From assembly GCF_004564075.1 (NCBI RefSeq), contig NZ_CP038256.1, forward strand, positions 620,001 to 684,000: a DNA stretch of 64,000 bases, given 5' to 3'. Positions 20,194-27,466 of this stretch are shown piece by piece. Positions within the stretch are counted from its first letter, which is position 1, and every line of letters begins with the position of its first letter. Below the pieces are notes generated by a model. The model had not been told where the DNA came from. It did no database searches and saw nothing but the letters and a program-made list of their open reading frames with translations. This DNA is from Microbacterium sediminis. GTDB taxonomy: Bacteria; Actinomycetota; Actinomycetes; Actinomycetales; Microbacteriaceae. Made by a program: the position numbers and the translations under genes.

Positions 20194-21855
20194 TCAGTCC
20201 TCGGTCGGGCGCAGGCGGGGGATCGGCTGGGTCTCGATCTGCGCGTGCGCGGCGGCCTCGCGCCGTTCGGCGAGCGGGAACGACACCCGGAACGTCGCCC
20301 CGCCGCCCGGGGTGTCGGCCACCGAGACGCTGCCGTGGTGGGCCTCGACGATCGACGCGACGATCGCCAGCCCCAGGCCGCTGCCGCCCGTCTCGCGGGC
20401 GCGCGAGGTGTCGGCGCGCCAGAACCGCTCGAAGATCTGCGTGCGGATGGCCTCCGGCACGCCCTCGCCGTGGTCGACCACGGCGATCCAGCCCATGTCG
20501 GACTCGACGTCGACGCCCACCTCGAGCTCGATCGGGGTGCCCTCCGGGCTGTAGCGGCGGGCGTTGCCCAGCAGGTTGGTGACGACCTGGCGCACCTTGT
20601 TCTCCTCGCCGAGCACGACGGGCGGGACCGGGGCGACCGCCGGCTGCGGCTCGGGAGTCCCGGCGGCGGGGACGTCCGTGCCGGCCTCGGCCGCGGCCTC
20701 GGCGGCCGCCCGGCGACGCCGGAACCGGTCCAGCGCCTGCGCGGTGACGCGCTCGATCGCCGAGGTGACGGGCCGCCGATCCCGGTCGTGCGCCGAGGCG
20801 GCGTCGGACGACTCCTCGCGCGGCGCGCGGGCCGTGGCGAGCGCCTCGAGCGTGTGATCGATCACCGTGACCGTGCGGGACGGGTCCGCTGCGCGGGTGT
20901 CGAGCGCGAGATCGCGCGCGACGCGGCGCAGATCGATCGGCACGATGTCGAGCTCGCGCCGCTCGTCGAGCCGGGCCAGGGCCAGGAGATCCTCGACGAG
21001 CGCCCCCATGCGCGTCGCCTCCTTCTCGATCCGCTCCATCGCCCGCGCGGTGTCCTCAGGCGTCTGGATGGCGCCCATGCGGTACAGCTCGGCGTAGCCG
21101 CGCACGCTCACGAGCGGGGTGCGCAGCTCGTGGCTCGCGTCGCCGATGAAGCGGCGCATCTGGCGAACGGTCGCGTCGCGCTGCGACAGCGAGATGTCGA
21201 CGCGATCGAGCATCGTGTTGATCGCCACCTTGAGCCGGCCGATCTCGGTGCTCGGCTCGATGTCGGTCATGCGCTGATGGAAGTCGCCGTTCGCGATCGC
21301 CATCGCCGTGGCCTCCACCTGCCGGAACCGGCGGAAGGTGAGGGTCACGAGCCACCGCGTGCCGAAGGCGCCCGCGACGATCGTCATGAGGGCCACGAAG
21401 GTGAACACCGCGAAGTACGTGCGCACCACGCCGATCACCTCGGACTGCGGCATCGCGACGATCTGGCTGTAGAACGCGTTCGCGCCCGACGGCTCGACGA
21501 TGCCGACGGAGATGCGGAACTCGGAGCCGTCCGCCGCGGTCAGGCCGGAGGCCCGCGAGGTCAGCGGCTGCGCCTGATCGAGGGTGAGCGTGCTCGGGAA
21601 CTGCGGCCGCAGCGACTTGTCGTCGATCCCGCCCGCGGTGCCGAGGAGCGCGCCGTCGGGGCCGTACAGGGCGACGTAGTAGTCGGTGCCCAGATCGTCG
21701 AGGTTCTCGGAGCCCTCGGAGGCCTCGAGCATGCGCTCGGCGACCGCGTCGCTCTGCGCGAGCTGCACCACGGTGTCGTCGACGTTGATCAGCAGAGCGC
21801 TGTAGAGGACGAACGACGTGCCGATGCCGGCGACGAAGAGCCCGAGCGCGAGCAC
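20194..21855 (-). CDS. Two-component sensor histidine kinase (PhoR-like)
   Basis: Membrane sensor kinase paired with the regulator just upstream. An N-terminal membrane helix, an extracellular sensor of about 150 residues, a second helix, a HAMP linker, a HisKA box with the phospho-acceptor in IGDASHELRTPL, and an ATPase domain with the N box (VRQVVTNLLGNARRY), G1 DHGEGVP and G2 GSGLGLAIV can be read. Unusually, about 70 residues rich in Ala, Pro and Arg separate the HisKA helix from the N box. The GTG at 21855 is the first conventional start, but typical family sequence (WWRRISLRAKVTG) continues upstream in frame, so a start near 21936 (CTG) may be real. Confidence 0.9.
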   Translation of the reverse strand: MLALGLFVAGIGTSFVLYSALLINVDDTVVQLAQSDAVAERMLEASEGSENLDDLGTDYYVALYGPDGALLGTAGGIDDKSLRPQFPSTLTLDQAQPLTSRASGLTAADGSEFRISVGIVEPSGANAFYSQIVAMPQSEVIGVVRTYFAVFTFVALMTIVAGAFGTRWLVTLTFRRFRQVEATAMAIANGDFHQRMTDIEPSTEIGRLKVAINTMLDRVDISLSQRDATVRQMRRFIGDASHELRTPLVSVRGYAELYRMGAIQTPEDTARAMERIEKEATRMGALVEDLLALARLDERRELDIVPIDLRRVARDLALDTRAADPSRTVTVIDHTLEALATARAPREESSDAASAHDRDRRPVTSAIERVTAQALDRFRRRRAAAEAAAEAGTDVPAAGTPEPQPAVAPVPPVVLGEENKVRQVVTNLLGNARRYSPEGTPIELEVGVDVESDMGWIAVVDHGEGVPEAIRTQIFERFWRADTSRARETGGSGLGLAIVASIVEAHHGSVSVADTPGGGATFRVSFPLAERREAAAHAQIETQPIPRLRPTED

Positions 21856-21943
21856 CGCGACCGTGACGCCGGTGACCTTCGCGCGGAGACTGATCCGCCG
21901 CCACCAGCGGGTCAGCGCATCGGGTTCGTGCGACAGGATGACC

Positions 21944-22639
21944 TCAGGAGACCTTGTCGACCTTGAGCATGTAGCCGAAGCCGCGCTTGGTCTGGATCAG
22001 CGACTCCGAGGCGTGCGGGTCGATCTTGCGGCGCAGGTACGAGATGTAGCTCTCGACGATGCCGGCGTCGCCGTTGAAGTCGTACTCCCACACGTGATCG
22101 AGGATCTGGGCCTTCGACAGCACGCGGTTGGGGTTGAGCATGAGGTAGCGCAGCAGCTTGAACTCGGTCGGGCTGAGTTCGATCTGGGTGTCGCCCACGT
22201 ACACGTCGTGGGTGTCCTGATCCATCGTCAGCTCGCCGGCGTGGATGACCTGCTCCTCCTCCTCGCTCTGCATGGTGCGGCGGAGGATCGCCTGGATGCG
22301 CGCCACGATCTCGTCGAGGCTGAACGGCTTGGTGACGTAGTCGTCGCCGCCGGCGTTGAGGCCCTTGATCTTGTCCTCGGTGTCGTCCTTGGCGGTGAGG
22401 AAGAGGATCGGCGCGGTGTAGCCCGCGTCGCGCAGGCGCTTGGTGACGCTGAAGCCGTTCATGTCGGGCAGCATCACATCGAGCACGATCAGGTCGGGCT
22501 CCTCCTCGAGCACGGCCGAGATGGTCTGTGCGCCGTTGATGACGGTCCTGACCTGGAAGCCGGCGAAGCGCAGGCTCTGCGACAGGAGATCCCGGATGTT
22601 CGGCTCGTCATCGACAACGAGGATGCGCGGTGCGGTCAT
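21944..22639 (-). CDS. OmpR/PhoP-family response regulator
   Basis: A 231-residue DNA-binding response regulator. The receiver domain shows the acidic pair VVDDEPN, the phospho-acceptor Asp in LIVLDVMLPD, Thr in LFLTAKDD and Lys in VTKPFS. The winged helix ends RRKIDP and TKRGFGYML. It most resembles the actinobacterial PhoP branch (IRDLLSQSLRFAGF, LNAGGDDYVTKPFS). A CATAAT hexamer on the minus strand, seven bases before the ATG, suggests leaderless transcription. The kinase gene follows directly. An ATG three codons upstream is an alternative start. Confidence 0.94.
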   Translation of the reverse strand: MTAPRILVVDDEPNIRDLLSQSLRFAGFQVRTVINGAQTISAVLEEEPDLIVLDVMLPDMNGFSVTKRLRDAGYTAPILFLTAKDDTEDKIKGLNAGGDDYVTKPFSLDEIVARIQAILRRTMQSEEEEQVIHAGELTMDQDTHDVYVGDTQIELSPTEFKLLRYLMLNPNRVLSKAQILDHVWEYDFNGDAGIVESYISYLRRKIDPHASESLIQTKRGFGYMLKVDKVS

Positions 22640-22720
22640 GTGCCCCATTATGTCGGCCGGATCGATGATCGGGCTGGAAATTGCGACGGATCGGCCGAAA
22701 GCGAACACGGGCGGTCTTGG

Positions 22721-22726
22721 TACGCT
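22721..22726 (+). promoter_or_regulatory. -10 box of the erm leader transcript
   Basis: TACGCT lies six bases before the leader-peptide ATG, placing the transcription start at or next to that ATG. No good -35 is visible at 17 bases, so an activator may be needed. Confidence 0.5.
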
Positions 22727-22732
22727 GGTCGC

Positions 22733-22798
22733 ATGGGGACTCTGATCAGCGCGCCCGTGATGGCGTGCTCCGTGATGATCCGCGACCGCCGCGCCTGA
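22733..22798 (+). CDS. Erm leader peptide (21 residues)
   Basis: A short ORF, MGTLISAPVMACSVMIRDRRA, lies 133 bases before the rRNA methyltransferase gene. Inducible erm genes are controlled by ribosome stalling on such leader peptides in the presence of macrolides. Its last third lies in the left arm of a long hairpin (22774-22818), so a stalled or translating ribosome would open that hairpin. The peptide does not match classical ErmC or ErmX leaders that I can recall. The placement argues for function; the peptide itself is too short for certainty. Confidence 0.6.
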   Translation: MGTLISAPVMACSVMIRDRRA

Positions 22799-22818
22799 CG
22801 GCGCCCGTCGCGATCATC
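22774..22818 (+). promoter_or_regulatory. Attenuator hairpin in the erm leader
   Basis: Positions 22774-22786 pair with 22807-22818 with one bulged base; the loop contains a further GCGCC/GGCGC stem. The left arm is inside the leader peptide reading frame and covers its Met-Ile-Arg-Asp codons. This is the layout expected for antibiotic-responsive attenuation of the downstream methyltransferase gene. Confidence 0.6.
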
Positions 22819-22931
22819 GCCTCCGCGCGCCGTCACTGAGATGCCCACGGCACCTCGGATGAGCGGCTTCTGCGCGCCGTCGCGCGCGCCCGCCCCCGCG
22901 GTGCTCCGGATCCTCTTCCTGGAGTGCGCTG

Positions 22932-23696
22932 ATGCCCCGTTCCCCTTTCGGTGGCCGACATGAACTCGGCCAGAATTTCCTTCACCATCGCCCGACGATC
23001 GCGCGGATCGTCGACCTCGTACGGCCGACGACCGGCGCGATCCTCGAGATCGGCGCCGGCGACGGCGCGCTGACGCACGAACTCGCCCGGCTCGGGCGGC
23101 CACTCACGGCCATCGACATCGACCCGCGCCGCGTCCACGACCTCGGTCGGTCGCTGCGCGGCGTCCGCATCGAACACGCAGACGTGCTGCGCCACCCGCT
23201 CGAGGCACCCGTCGTGGTCGGCAACGTGCCGTTCCACCTGACCACGCCGATCCTGCGGCGCCTGTTTGCTCGACCCGCGTGGCGGCACGCGCTGCTGCTC
23301 ACGCAATGGGAGGTGGCGCGCAAGCGCGCGGGCGTGGGCGGCGCCACCATGATGACGGCGCAGTCCGCGCCGTGGTTCGCGTTCCGGCTGGAGGGGCGCG
23401 TGCCCGCGTGGTGCTTCGCGCCGCGCCCGTCCGTGGATGGCGGCCTGCTGGCCATCGAGCGGCGGCGCCGGCCGCTCGTTCCCGCCACCGAGCGCGTCGG
23501 TTACGAGCGCTTCATCCGCGTGGCGTTCACCGGGCAGGGCGGGCGGATGCGCCCGATCGCGCGGCGGCTGGCGCGTGGCGATCGCGCGCTGGCCGATCGC
23601 GCGCTGGCAGCGGCGGGCATCGCCGGCGATGCGCTGCCGCGCGACCTCGGACCCGAGCAGTGGGCGGCGCTGTGGACGGCGCTGAAGCGCGCGTAG
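22932..23696 (+). CDS. erm: 23S rRNA adenine-N6 methyltransferase, Erm family
   Basis: Methylates A2058 of 23S rRNA and so gives resistance to macrolides, lincosamides and streptogramin B. The 254-residue protein has the family opening GRHELGQNFL, the S-adenosylmethionine loop LEIGAGDGALT, the acidic VDL-type IDID strand and the catalytic NVPFH (NIPY in relatives). The C-terminal part is short and Arg-rich, as in actinobacterial Erm proteins. A GGAG site lies eight to eleven bases before the ATG. The housekeeping KsgA is excluded by the Erm-type C-terminus and the leader-peptide arrangement. It diverges from the response-regulator gene. Confidence 0.9.
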   Translation: MPRSPFGGRHELGQNFLHHRPTIARIVDLVRPTTGAILEIGAGDGALTHELARLGRPLTAIDIDPRRVHDLGRSLRGVRIEHADVLRHPLEAPVVVGNVPFHLTTPILRRLFARPAWRHALLLTQWEVARKRAGVGGATMMTAQSAPWFAFRLEGRVPAWCFAPRPSVDGGLLAIERRRRPLVPATERVGYERFIRVAFTGQGGRMRPIARRLARGDRALADRALAAAGIAGDALPRDLGPEQWAALWTALKRA

Positions 23697-23723
23697 CGAT
23701 CCGCGACGTCGGGGACCTCGTGG

Positions 23724-25367
23724 CTAGGCGGCGACGAGGTCCTTCACGTCGAGGATCGTGTAGCTGTAGCCCTGCTCGGCGAGGAAGCGCTGGCGGTTCT
23801 GCGCGAAGTCCTGATCGACGGTGTCGCGGGCGATCAGCGTGTAGAAGCTGGCGGTCTGGCCGTCGCTCTTGGGGCGCAGCAGGCGGCCCAGGCGCTGGGC
23901 CTCCTCCTGGCGGGAGCCGAACGAGCCGGAGACCTGGATCGCGACCGAGGCGTCGGGCAGGTCGACCGAGAAGTTGGCGACCTTCGACACGATCAGCACC
24001 GGGACCTTGGCCTCGCGGAAGGCCTGGAACAGCACCTCGCGCTCGTCCACGGGCGTCGCGCCGGTGATCTTCGGGGCGCCGAGGGCGTCGCTCAGCTCGT
24101 CGAGCTGGTCGAGGTACTGGCCGATCACGAGCACCTGCTCGCCGGGGTGGCGGGCGATGATGTCGCGGACCACGTCGATCTTGGCCGGTGCCGTCGCCGC
24201 CAGGCGGTAGCGGTCCTCGTCGGCGCTCGCCGCGTACTCCATGCGGTCATCGGCCGGCAGGTCCACGCGGACCTCGTAGCAGGCGGCGGGGGCGATGAAG
24301 CCCTGGGCCTCGATCTCCTTCCACGGCGCGTCGAAGCGCTTGGGGCCGATGAGGCTGAACACGTCGCCCTCGCGGCCGTCCTCGCGCACGAGCGTCGCCG
24401 TCAGTCCGAGCCGGCGGCGGGCCTGCAGGTCGGCGGTGAGCTTGAACACGGGGGCGGGCAGCAGGTGCACCTCGTCGTACACGATGAGGCCCCAGTCGAG
24501 CGCGTCGAGCACGTCGAGGTGCGCGTACTGGCCCTTCCGCTTCGACGTCAGGATCTGGTACGTCGCGATCGTGACGGGCTTGATCTCCTTGACCTGCCCC
24601 GAGTACTCGCCGATCTCCTCGGGCGTGAGCGTGGTGCGCTTGAGCAGCTCGTCGCGCCACTGCCGCGCCGAGACCGTGTTCGTCACCAGGATCAGCGTGG
24701 TCGTCTTCGTTGCCGCCATGGCGCCCGCACCCACGAGCGTCTTGCCCGCGCCGCACGGCAGCACCACCACGCCCGATCCGTCCGCGCGGAAGGTGTCGAC
24801 GGCCTGCTGCTGGTAGGGGCGCAGCGCCCAGCCGTTCTCGTCGAGCGCGATCTCGTGCGGGGTGCCGGGCGTGTAGCCGGCGAGGTCCTCGGCCGGCCAG
24901 CCGATCTTGAGCAGCTCCTGCTTGATCTGGCCGCGCGCCCACGCGTCGATCACCCAGATGTCGGGGGTGGGGTGCGCGATCAGCAGCGGCTGGATGCGCT
25001 TGTTGCGCGAGACCTCGGCCAGCACGGCGCGATCGGTGGACTTGAAGATGAGCTGGCCCTCGTCGTCGCGCTCGATGGTGAGCCGGCCGTAGCGGTTCAC
25101 CGTCTCCCGGATGTCGGTGGAGACCGACGGCGGCACGGGGAACCGGCTCCACTGGTCGAGCGTGCGCAGCATGTCGTCGGCGGTGTGACCGGCGGCGCGC
25201 GCGTTCCACAGGCCGAGCCGGGTGATCCGGTAGGTGTGGATGTGCTCCGGCGCGCGCTCCAGCTCCGCGAACACCGCGAGGTCATGGCGCGCCGACTCGG
25301 CGTCGGGGTGCGCGACCTCGAGGAGCACCGTGCGGTCGCTCTGGACGATCAGGGGGCCATCAGACAT
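23724..25367 (-). CDS. XPB/Ssl2-type DNA repair helicase
   Basis: Superfamily-2 3'-5' helicase related to eukaryotic XPB and mycobacterial Ercc3 (547 residues). An N-terminal XPB domain of about 190 residues precedes the motor: LPCGAGKT (motif I), YDEVHLLP (II), GLTATLVREDG (III, with the RED motif of XPB), and QRLGRLLRPK (VI), followed by a thumb-like region. It probably works in nucleotide excision repair or transcription-linked repair. The ATG at 25367 is preceded by TAGACT eight bases upstream, again suggesting a leaderless mRNA. It is convergent with erm. Confidence 0.94.
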   Translation of the reverse strand: MSDGPLIVQSDRTVLLEVAHPDAESARHDLAVFAELERAPEHIHTYRITRLGLWNARAAGHTADDMLRTLDQWSRFPVPPSVSTDIRETVNRYGRLTIERDDEGQLIFKSTDRAVLAEVSRNKRIQPLLIAHPTPDIWVIDAWARGQIKQELLKIGWPAEDLAGYTPGTPHEIALDENGWALRPYQQQAVDTFRADGSGVVVLPCGAGKTLVGAGAMAATKTTTLILVTNTVSARQWRDELLKRTTLTPEEIGEYSGQVKEIKPVTIATYQILTSKRKGQYAHLDVLDALDWGLIVYDEVHLLPAPVFKLTADLQARRRLGLTATLVREDGREGDVFSLIGPKRFDAPWKEIEAQGFIAPAACYEVRVDLPADDRMEYAASADEDRYRLAATAPAKIDVVRDIIARHPGEQVLVIGQYLDQLDELSDALGAPKITGATPVDEREVLFQAFREAKVPVLIVSKVANFSVDLPDASVAIQVSGSFGSRQEEAQRLGRLLRPKSDGQTASFYTLIARDTVDQDFAQNRQRFLAEQGYSYTILDVKDLVAA

Positions 25368-25417
25368 AGCGGTCCAGTCTATGCCCGCCCGGTGAACGGG
25401 GGCCCGGATCGTCGAAG

Positions 25418-25984
25418 TCAGGGCAGCAGGCGCTCCACGAGCGCATCGACGATCTCGTCGACCGGGGTGTCCGGATCGATCGGCACCGTCAGGCGGTCGA
25501 GCATGAGGCCGTCGACCGCGTAGTGGAACAGGGCGAGATCGGCGCGGGTGCCGGGCAGCCCATGGCGGGTGTTGAACGCCACGTCGGCGTCGAACCCGCG
25601 CCGGCGCCAGGCGCCGAGCGACTCGGCCACGTCCGGGCGGCGTGCGGCCTCGAGCCGGAGCTCGAACAGCGCGAGCGAGATGTCGGGGTCGGCGCGCAGG
25701 CGGGCGACGACGTCGCGGATGTACGCGGCGAAGAGCGCGCGGGTGGGCGGCTGCTGGGCCAGCGGACCATGCACGGCCGGGTCCGGGGTGAGGCGCTGCT
25801 CGATCCGCGCCACGAGCTCCGAGATCAGGGCGTCGCGGGTGGGGAAGTAGTTCGAGGCCGTGCCGCGCGGGGTGCCGGCGGCGGCATCGACGGCGCGGTG
25901 GGTGAGACCACGGGCGCCCTCGCGCGCCAGCACGCGGATGCCCGCGTCGGCTAGCGCCGCTCGTCGGTCGTCGTTTCGGGCCAT
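25418..25984 (-). CDS. TetR-family transcriptional regulator
   Basis: A 188-residue repressor with an N-terminal helix-turn-helix (ALADAGIRVLAREGARGLTHRAVDAAAG, then GTASNYFPTRDAL) and an all-helical ligand domain. It is transcribed away from the DHFR-like gene at 26062. The 77-base space between them holds two nearly identical palindromic sites, so it most likely represses itself and that gene. The inducer is unknown. Confidence 0.9.
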   Translation of the reverse strand: MARNDDRRAALADAGIRVLAREGARGLTHRAVDAAAGTPRGTASNYFPTRDALISELVARIEQRLTPDPAVHGPLAQQPPTRALFAAYIRDVVARLRADPDISLALFELRLEAARRPDVAESLGAWRRRGFDADVAFNTRHGLPGTRADLALFHYAVDGLMLDRLTVPIDPDTPVDEIVDALVERLLP

Positions 25985-26004
25985 GATCTGAGGCTAGCGC
26001 AACC

Positions 26005-26047
26005 ACGACGGATGTCGTAGTGTGCTCGTAACTACAACAGATGTCGT
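26005..26047. promoter_or_regulatory. Two TetR operator sites
   Basis: Two 14-bp sites, ACGACGGATGTCGT at 26005-26018 and ACAACAGATGTCGT at 26034-26047, differ at two positions. The first is a near-perfect palindrome around GGAT. They lie 29 bases apart (about three helix turns) between the divergent tetR and DHFR-like genes, and the second touches the spacing just before the DHFR-like ribosome site. Confidence 0.7.
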
Positions 26048-26061
26048 GAATGGAGCATCCG

Positions 26062-26634
26062 ATGCGTGAACTCGTCTACTACGTCGCCGTCAGCCTCGAC
26101 GGCTTCATCGCCGACCCCGATGGGGGTGCCGACGCCTTCCTCGTCGAGGGCGACCACAGCCCCGTGCTGCTCGAGGAGTTCGGCGATGCGCTGCCCGGCC
26201 ACGTGATGGCCGCCCTCGGCCTCGAGCCGCCGCGCGATCGATTCGACACGGTGCTGATGGGCTGGAACACGCTCATCCCGGGGCTCGAGATCGGGATCGA
26301 CAGCCCGTACCCGCACCTGCGTCAGTACGTGGCGAGCCGCAGCGACAAGCCGGTCGCGCCGGACGTGACGCTGATGTCAGACCCCCTGGCCACCGTCCGC
26401 GAGCTCAAGCAGGAGTCGGGCCTCGACATCTGGCTGTGTGGCGGTGGGGAGCTCGCGGGCGTGCTGATCGACGAGATCGATCGCCTCGTCCTCAAGCGCA
26501 ACCCGTTCGCGTTCGGGTCGGGCATTCCGCTCTTCGGCGCCGCGCCCTCCGCGCCGCGCCGCTTCGATCTCGTCTCGGCGCGTCCGTTCGCCTCGGGCGT
26601 CGTGGTGGAGGAGTACGTGGCACGGCGGGGGTGA
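26062..26634 (+). CDS. Dihydrofolate reductase-like (RibD C-terminal domain) protein
   Basis: A 190-residue protein of the RibD-C/DHFR-like family, NADPH-dependent reductases of unknown substrate. The opening LVYYVAVSLDGFIAD, the MGWNT segment and the nucleotide loop WLCGGGELAG are typical. It is not the folate-pathway FolA. The ATG at 26062 is preferred to one at 26050 because GGAG lies at the right distance from it. It is the likely target of the divergent TetR protein. Confidence 0.87.
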   Translation: MRELVYYVAVSLDGFIADPDGGADAFLVEGDHSPVLLEEFGDALPGHVMAALGLEPPRDRFDTVLMGWNTLIPGLEIGIDSPYPHLRQYVASRSDKPVAPDVTLMSDPLATVRELKQESGLDIWLCGGGELAGVLIDEIDRLVLKRNPFAFGSGIPLFGAAPSAPRRFDLVSARPFASGVVVEEYVARRG

Positions 26635-26647
26635 CCGCGCGGTGCGC

Positions 26648-27433
26648 TCAGTCCTCGCGATCGAAGAGACCGAGGGGGAGCTCGGCGGCCGGGCCCATCG
26701 GGTTGACGACGAGCCCGGCCATGCCGTCCTGGCGCGCGCTGGCGACGATCCGGTCGAGCGTCGTGGGCTGCGCCATGGCGCCGGGGTGCCACGCCCACAG
26801 CTCCGCGGGGCTCGTGAAGACGGCGTGCAGCACGCCCCCGTCGGGGCGCGTGGCGGTGGCGATGTTGTACCCGGCGACCTCGCCGTTCTCGCCCGACACG
26901 GGGATCCCGCCGACGTAGACGACGGCCTCGCGCAGCATCACGAGGAAGCGGTCCAGCGGCACGTCGCGCTGCACCAGCGCGGAGGCCAGGCGCGTCGCGT
27001 CGGCGGGGTTCGCGCCCAGCGCGCGCGTGATCTCCTCCTCGTACGCGATGAACGCGCCGGGAGTGCCGGCGTCGATCGCGATGCCCTCGTGGCGCCCGGC
27101 GGCGTCCTCGAGGGTGCCGGCGGCCGGCTGTCCGAGCGAGCGCGGGTTCTCGGCGCCCACGTAGGCGCGCAGGCGGTCGTTGTCGGTGAAGGCGAGCAGC
27201 AGATCCTTGCCGTTCGAATCGCGCACCGACGCGATCGCGAGCGTGTCGCCCTTCTGCATGGGATTGTCCGGGTCGGCGAACGTCGATGCGGTGATGTCGA
27301 GCAGGAGCTCGCCCGCCATCGCGCGGCGCAGCACGTCGCTGTGCGTCTGCGCATCCTTGCGCTCGGCCCACACGTCGAGCGCCTCCTGGAGGCGGGTGTG
27401 GTGGACGAGCGTCGGCTGTGCGGGATCCGTCAT
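26648..27433 (-). CDS. SseB-family protein
   Basis: A 261-residue cytoplasmic protein with two SseB-like halves: the first around GELLLDITASTF and LLAFTDNDRLRAYVG, the second around GYNIATATRPDGGVLHAVFTSPAELWAW and GLVVNPMGPAAELP. SseB domains are widespread in actinobacteria, and their molecular role is not settled. The ATG at 27433 has TAGCGT seven bases upstream. It ends 13 bases after the DHFR-like gene and lies 33 bases after the helicase-associated gene, possibly in one transcript with it. Confidence 0.82.
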   Translation of the reverse strand: MTDPAQPTLVHHTRLQEALDVWAERKDAQTHSDVLRRAMAGELLLDITASTFADPDNPMQKGDTLAIASVRDSNGKDLLLAFTDNDRLRAYVGAENPRSLGQPAAGTLEDAAGRHEGIAIDAGTPGAFIAYEEEITRALGANPADATRLASALVQRDVPLDRFLVMLREAVVYVGGIPVSGENGEVAGYNIATATRPDGGVLHAVFTSPAELWAWHPGAMAQPTTLDRIVASARQDGMAGLVVNPMGPAAELPLGLFDRED

Positions 27434-27466
27434 GCCGGCCACGCTACGCGACGCCCGGCGACCTCT

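Noticed and set aside
22932..23696. Assignment as the housekeeping KsgA/RsmA 16S rRNA methyltransferase
   Set aside because: The N-terminal GRHELGQNFL motif, short C-terminus and the leader-peptide arrangement all indicate Erm.
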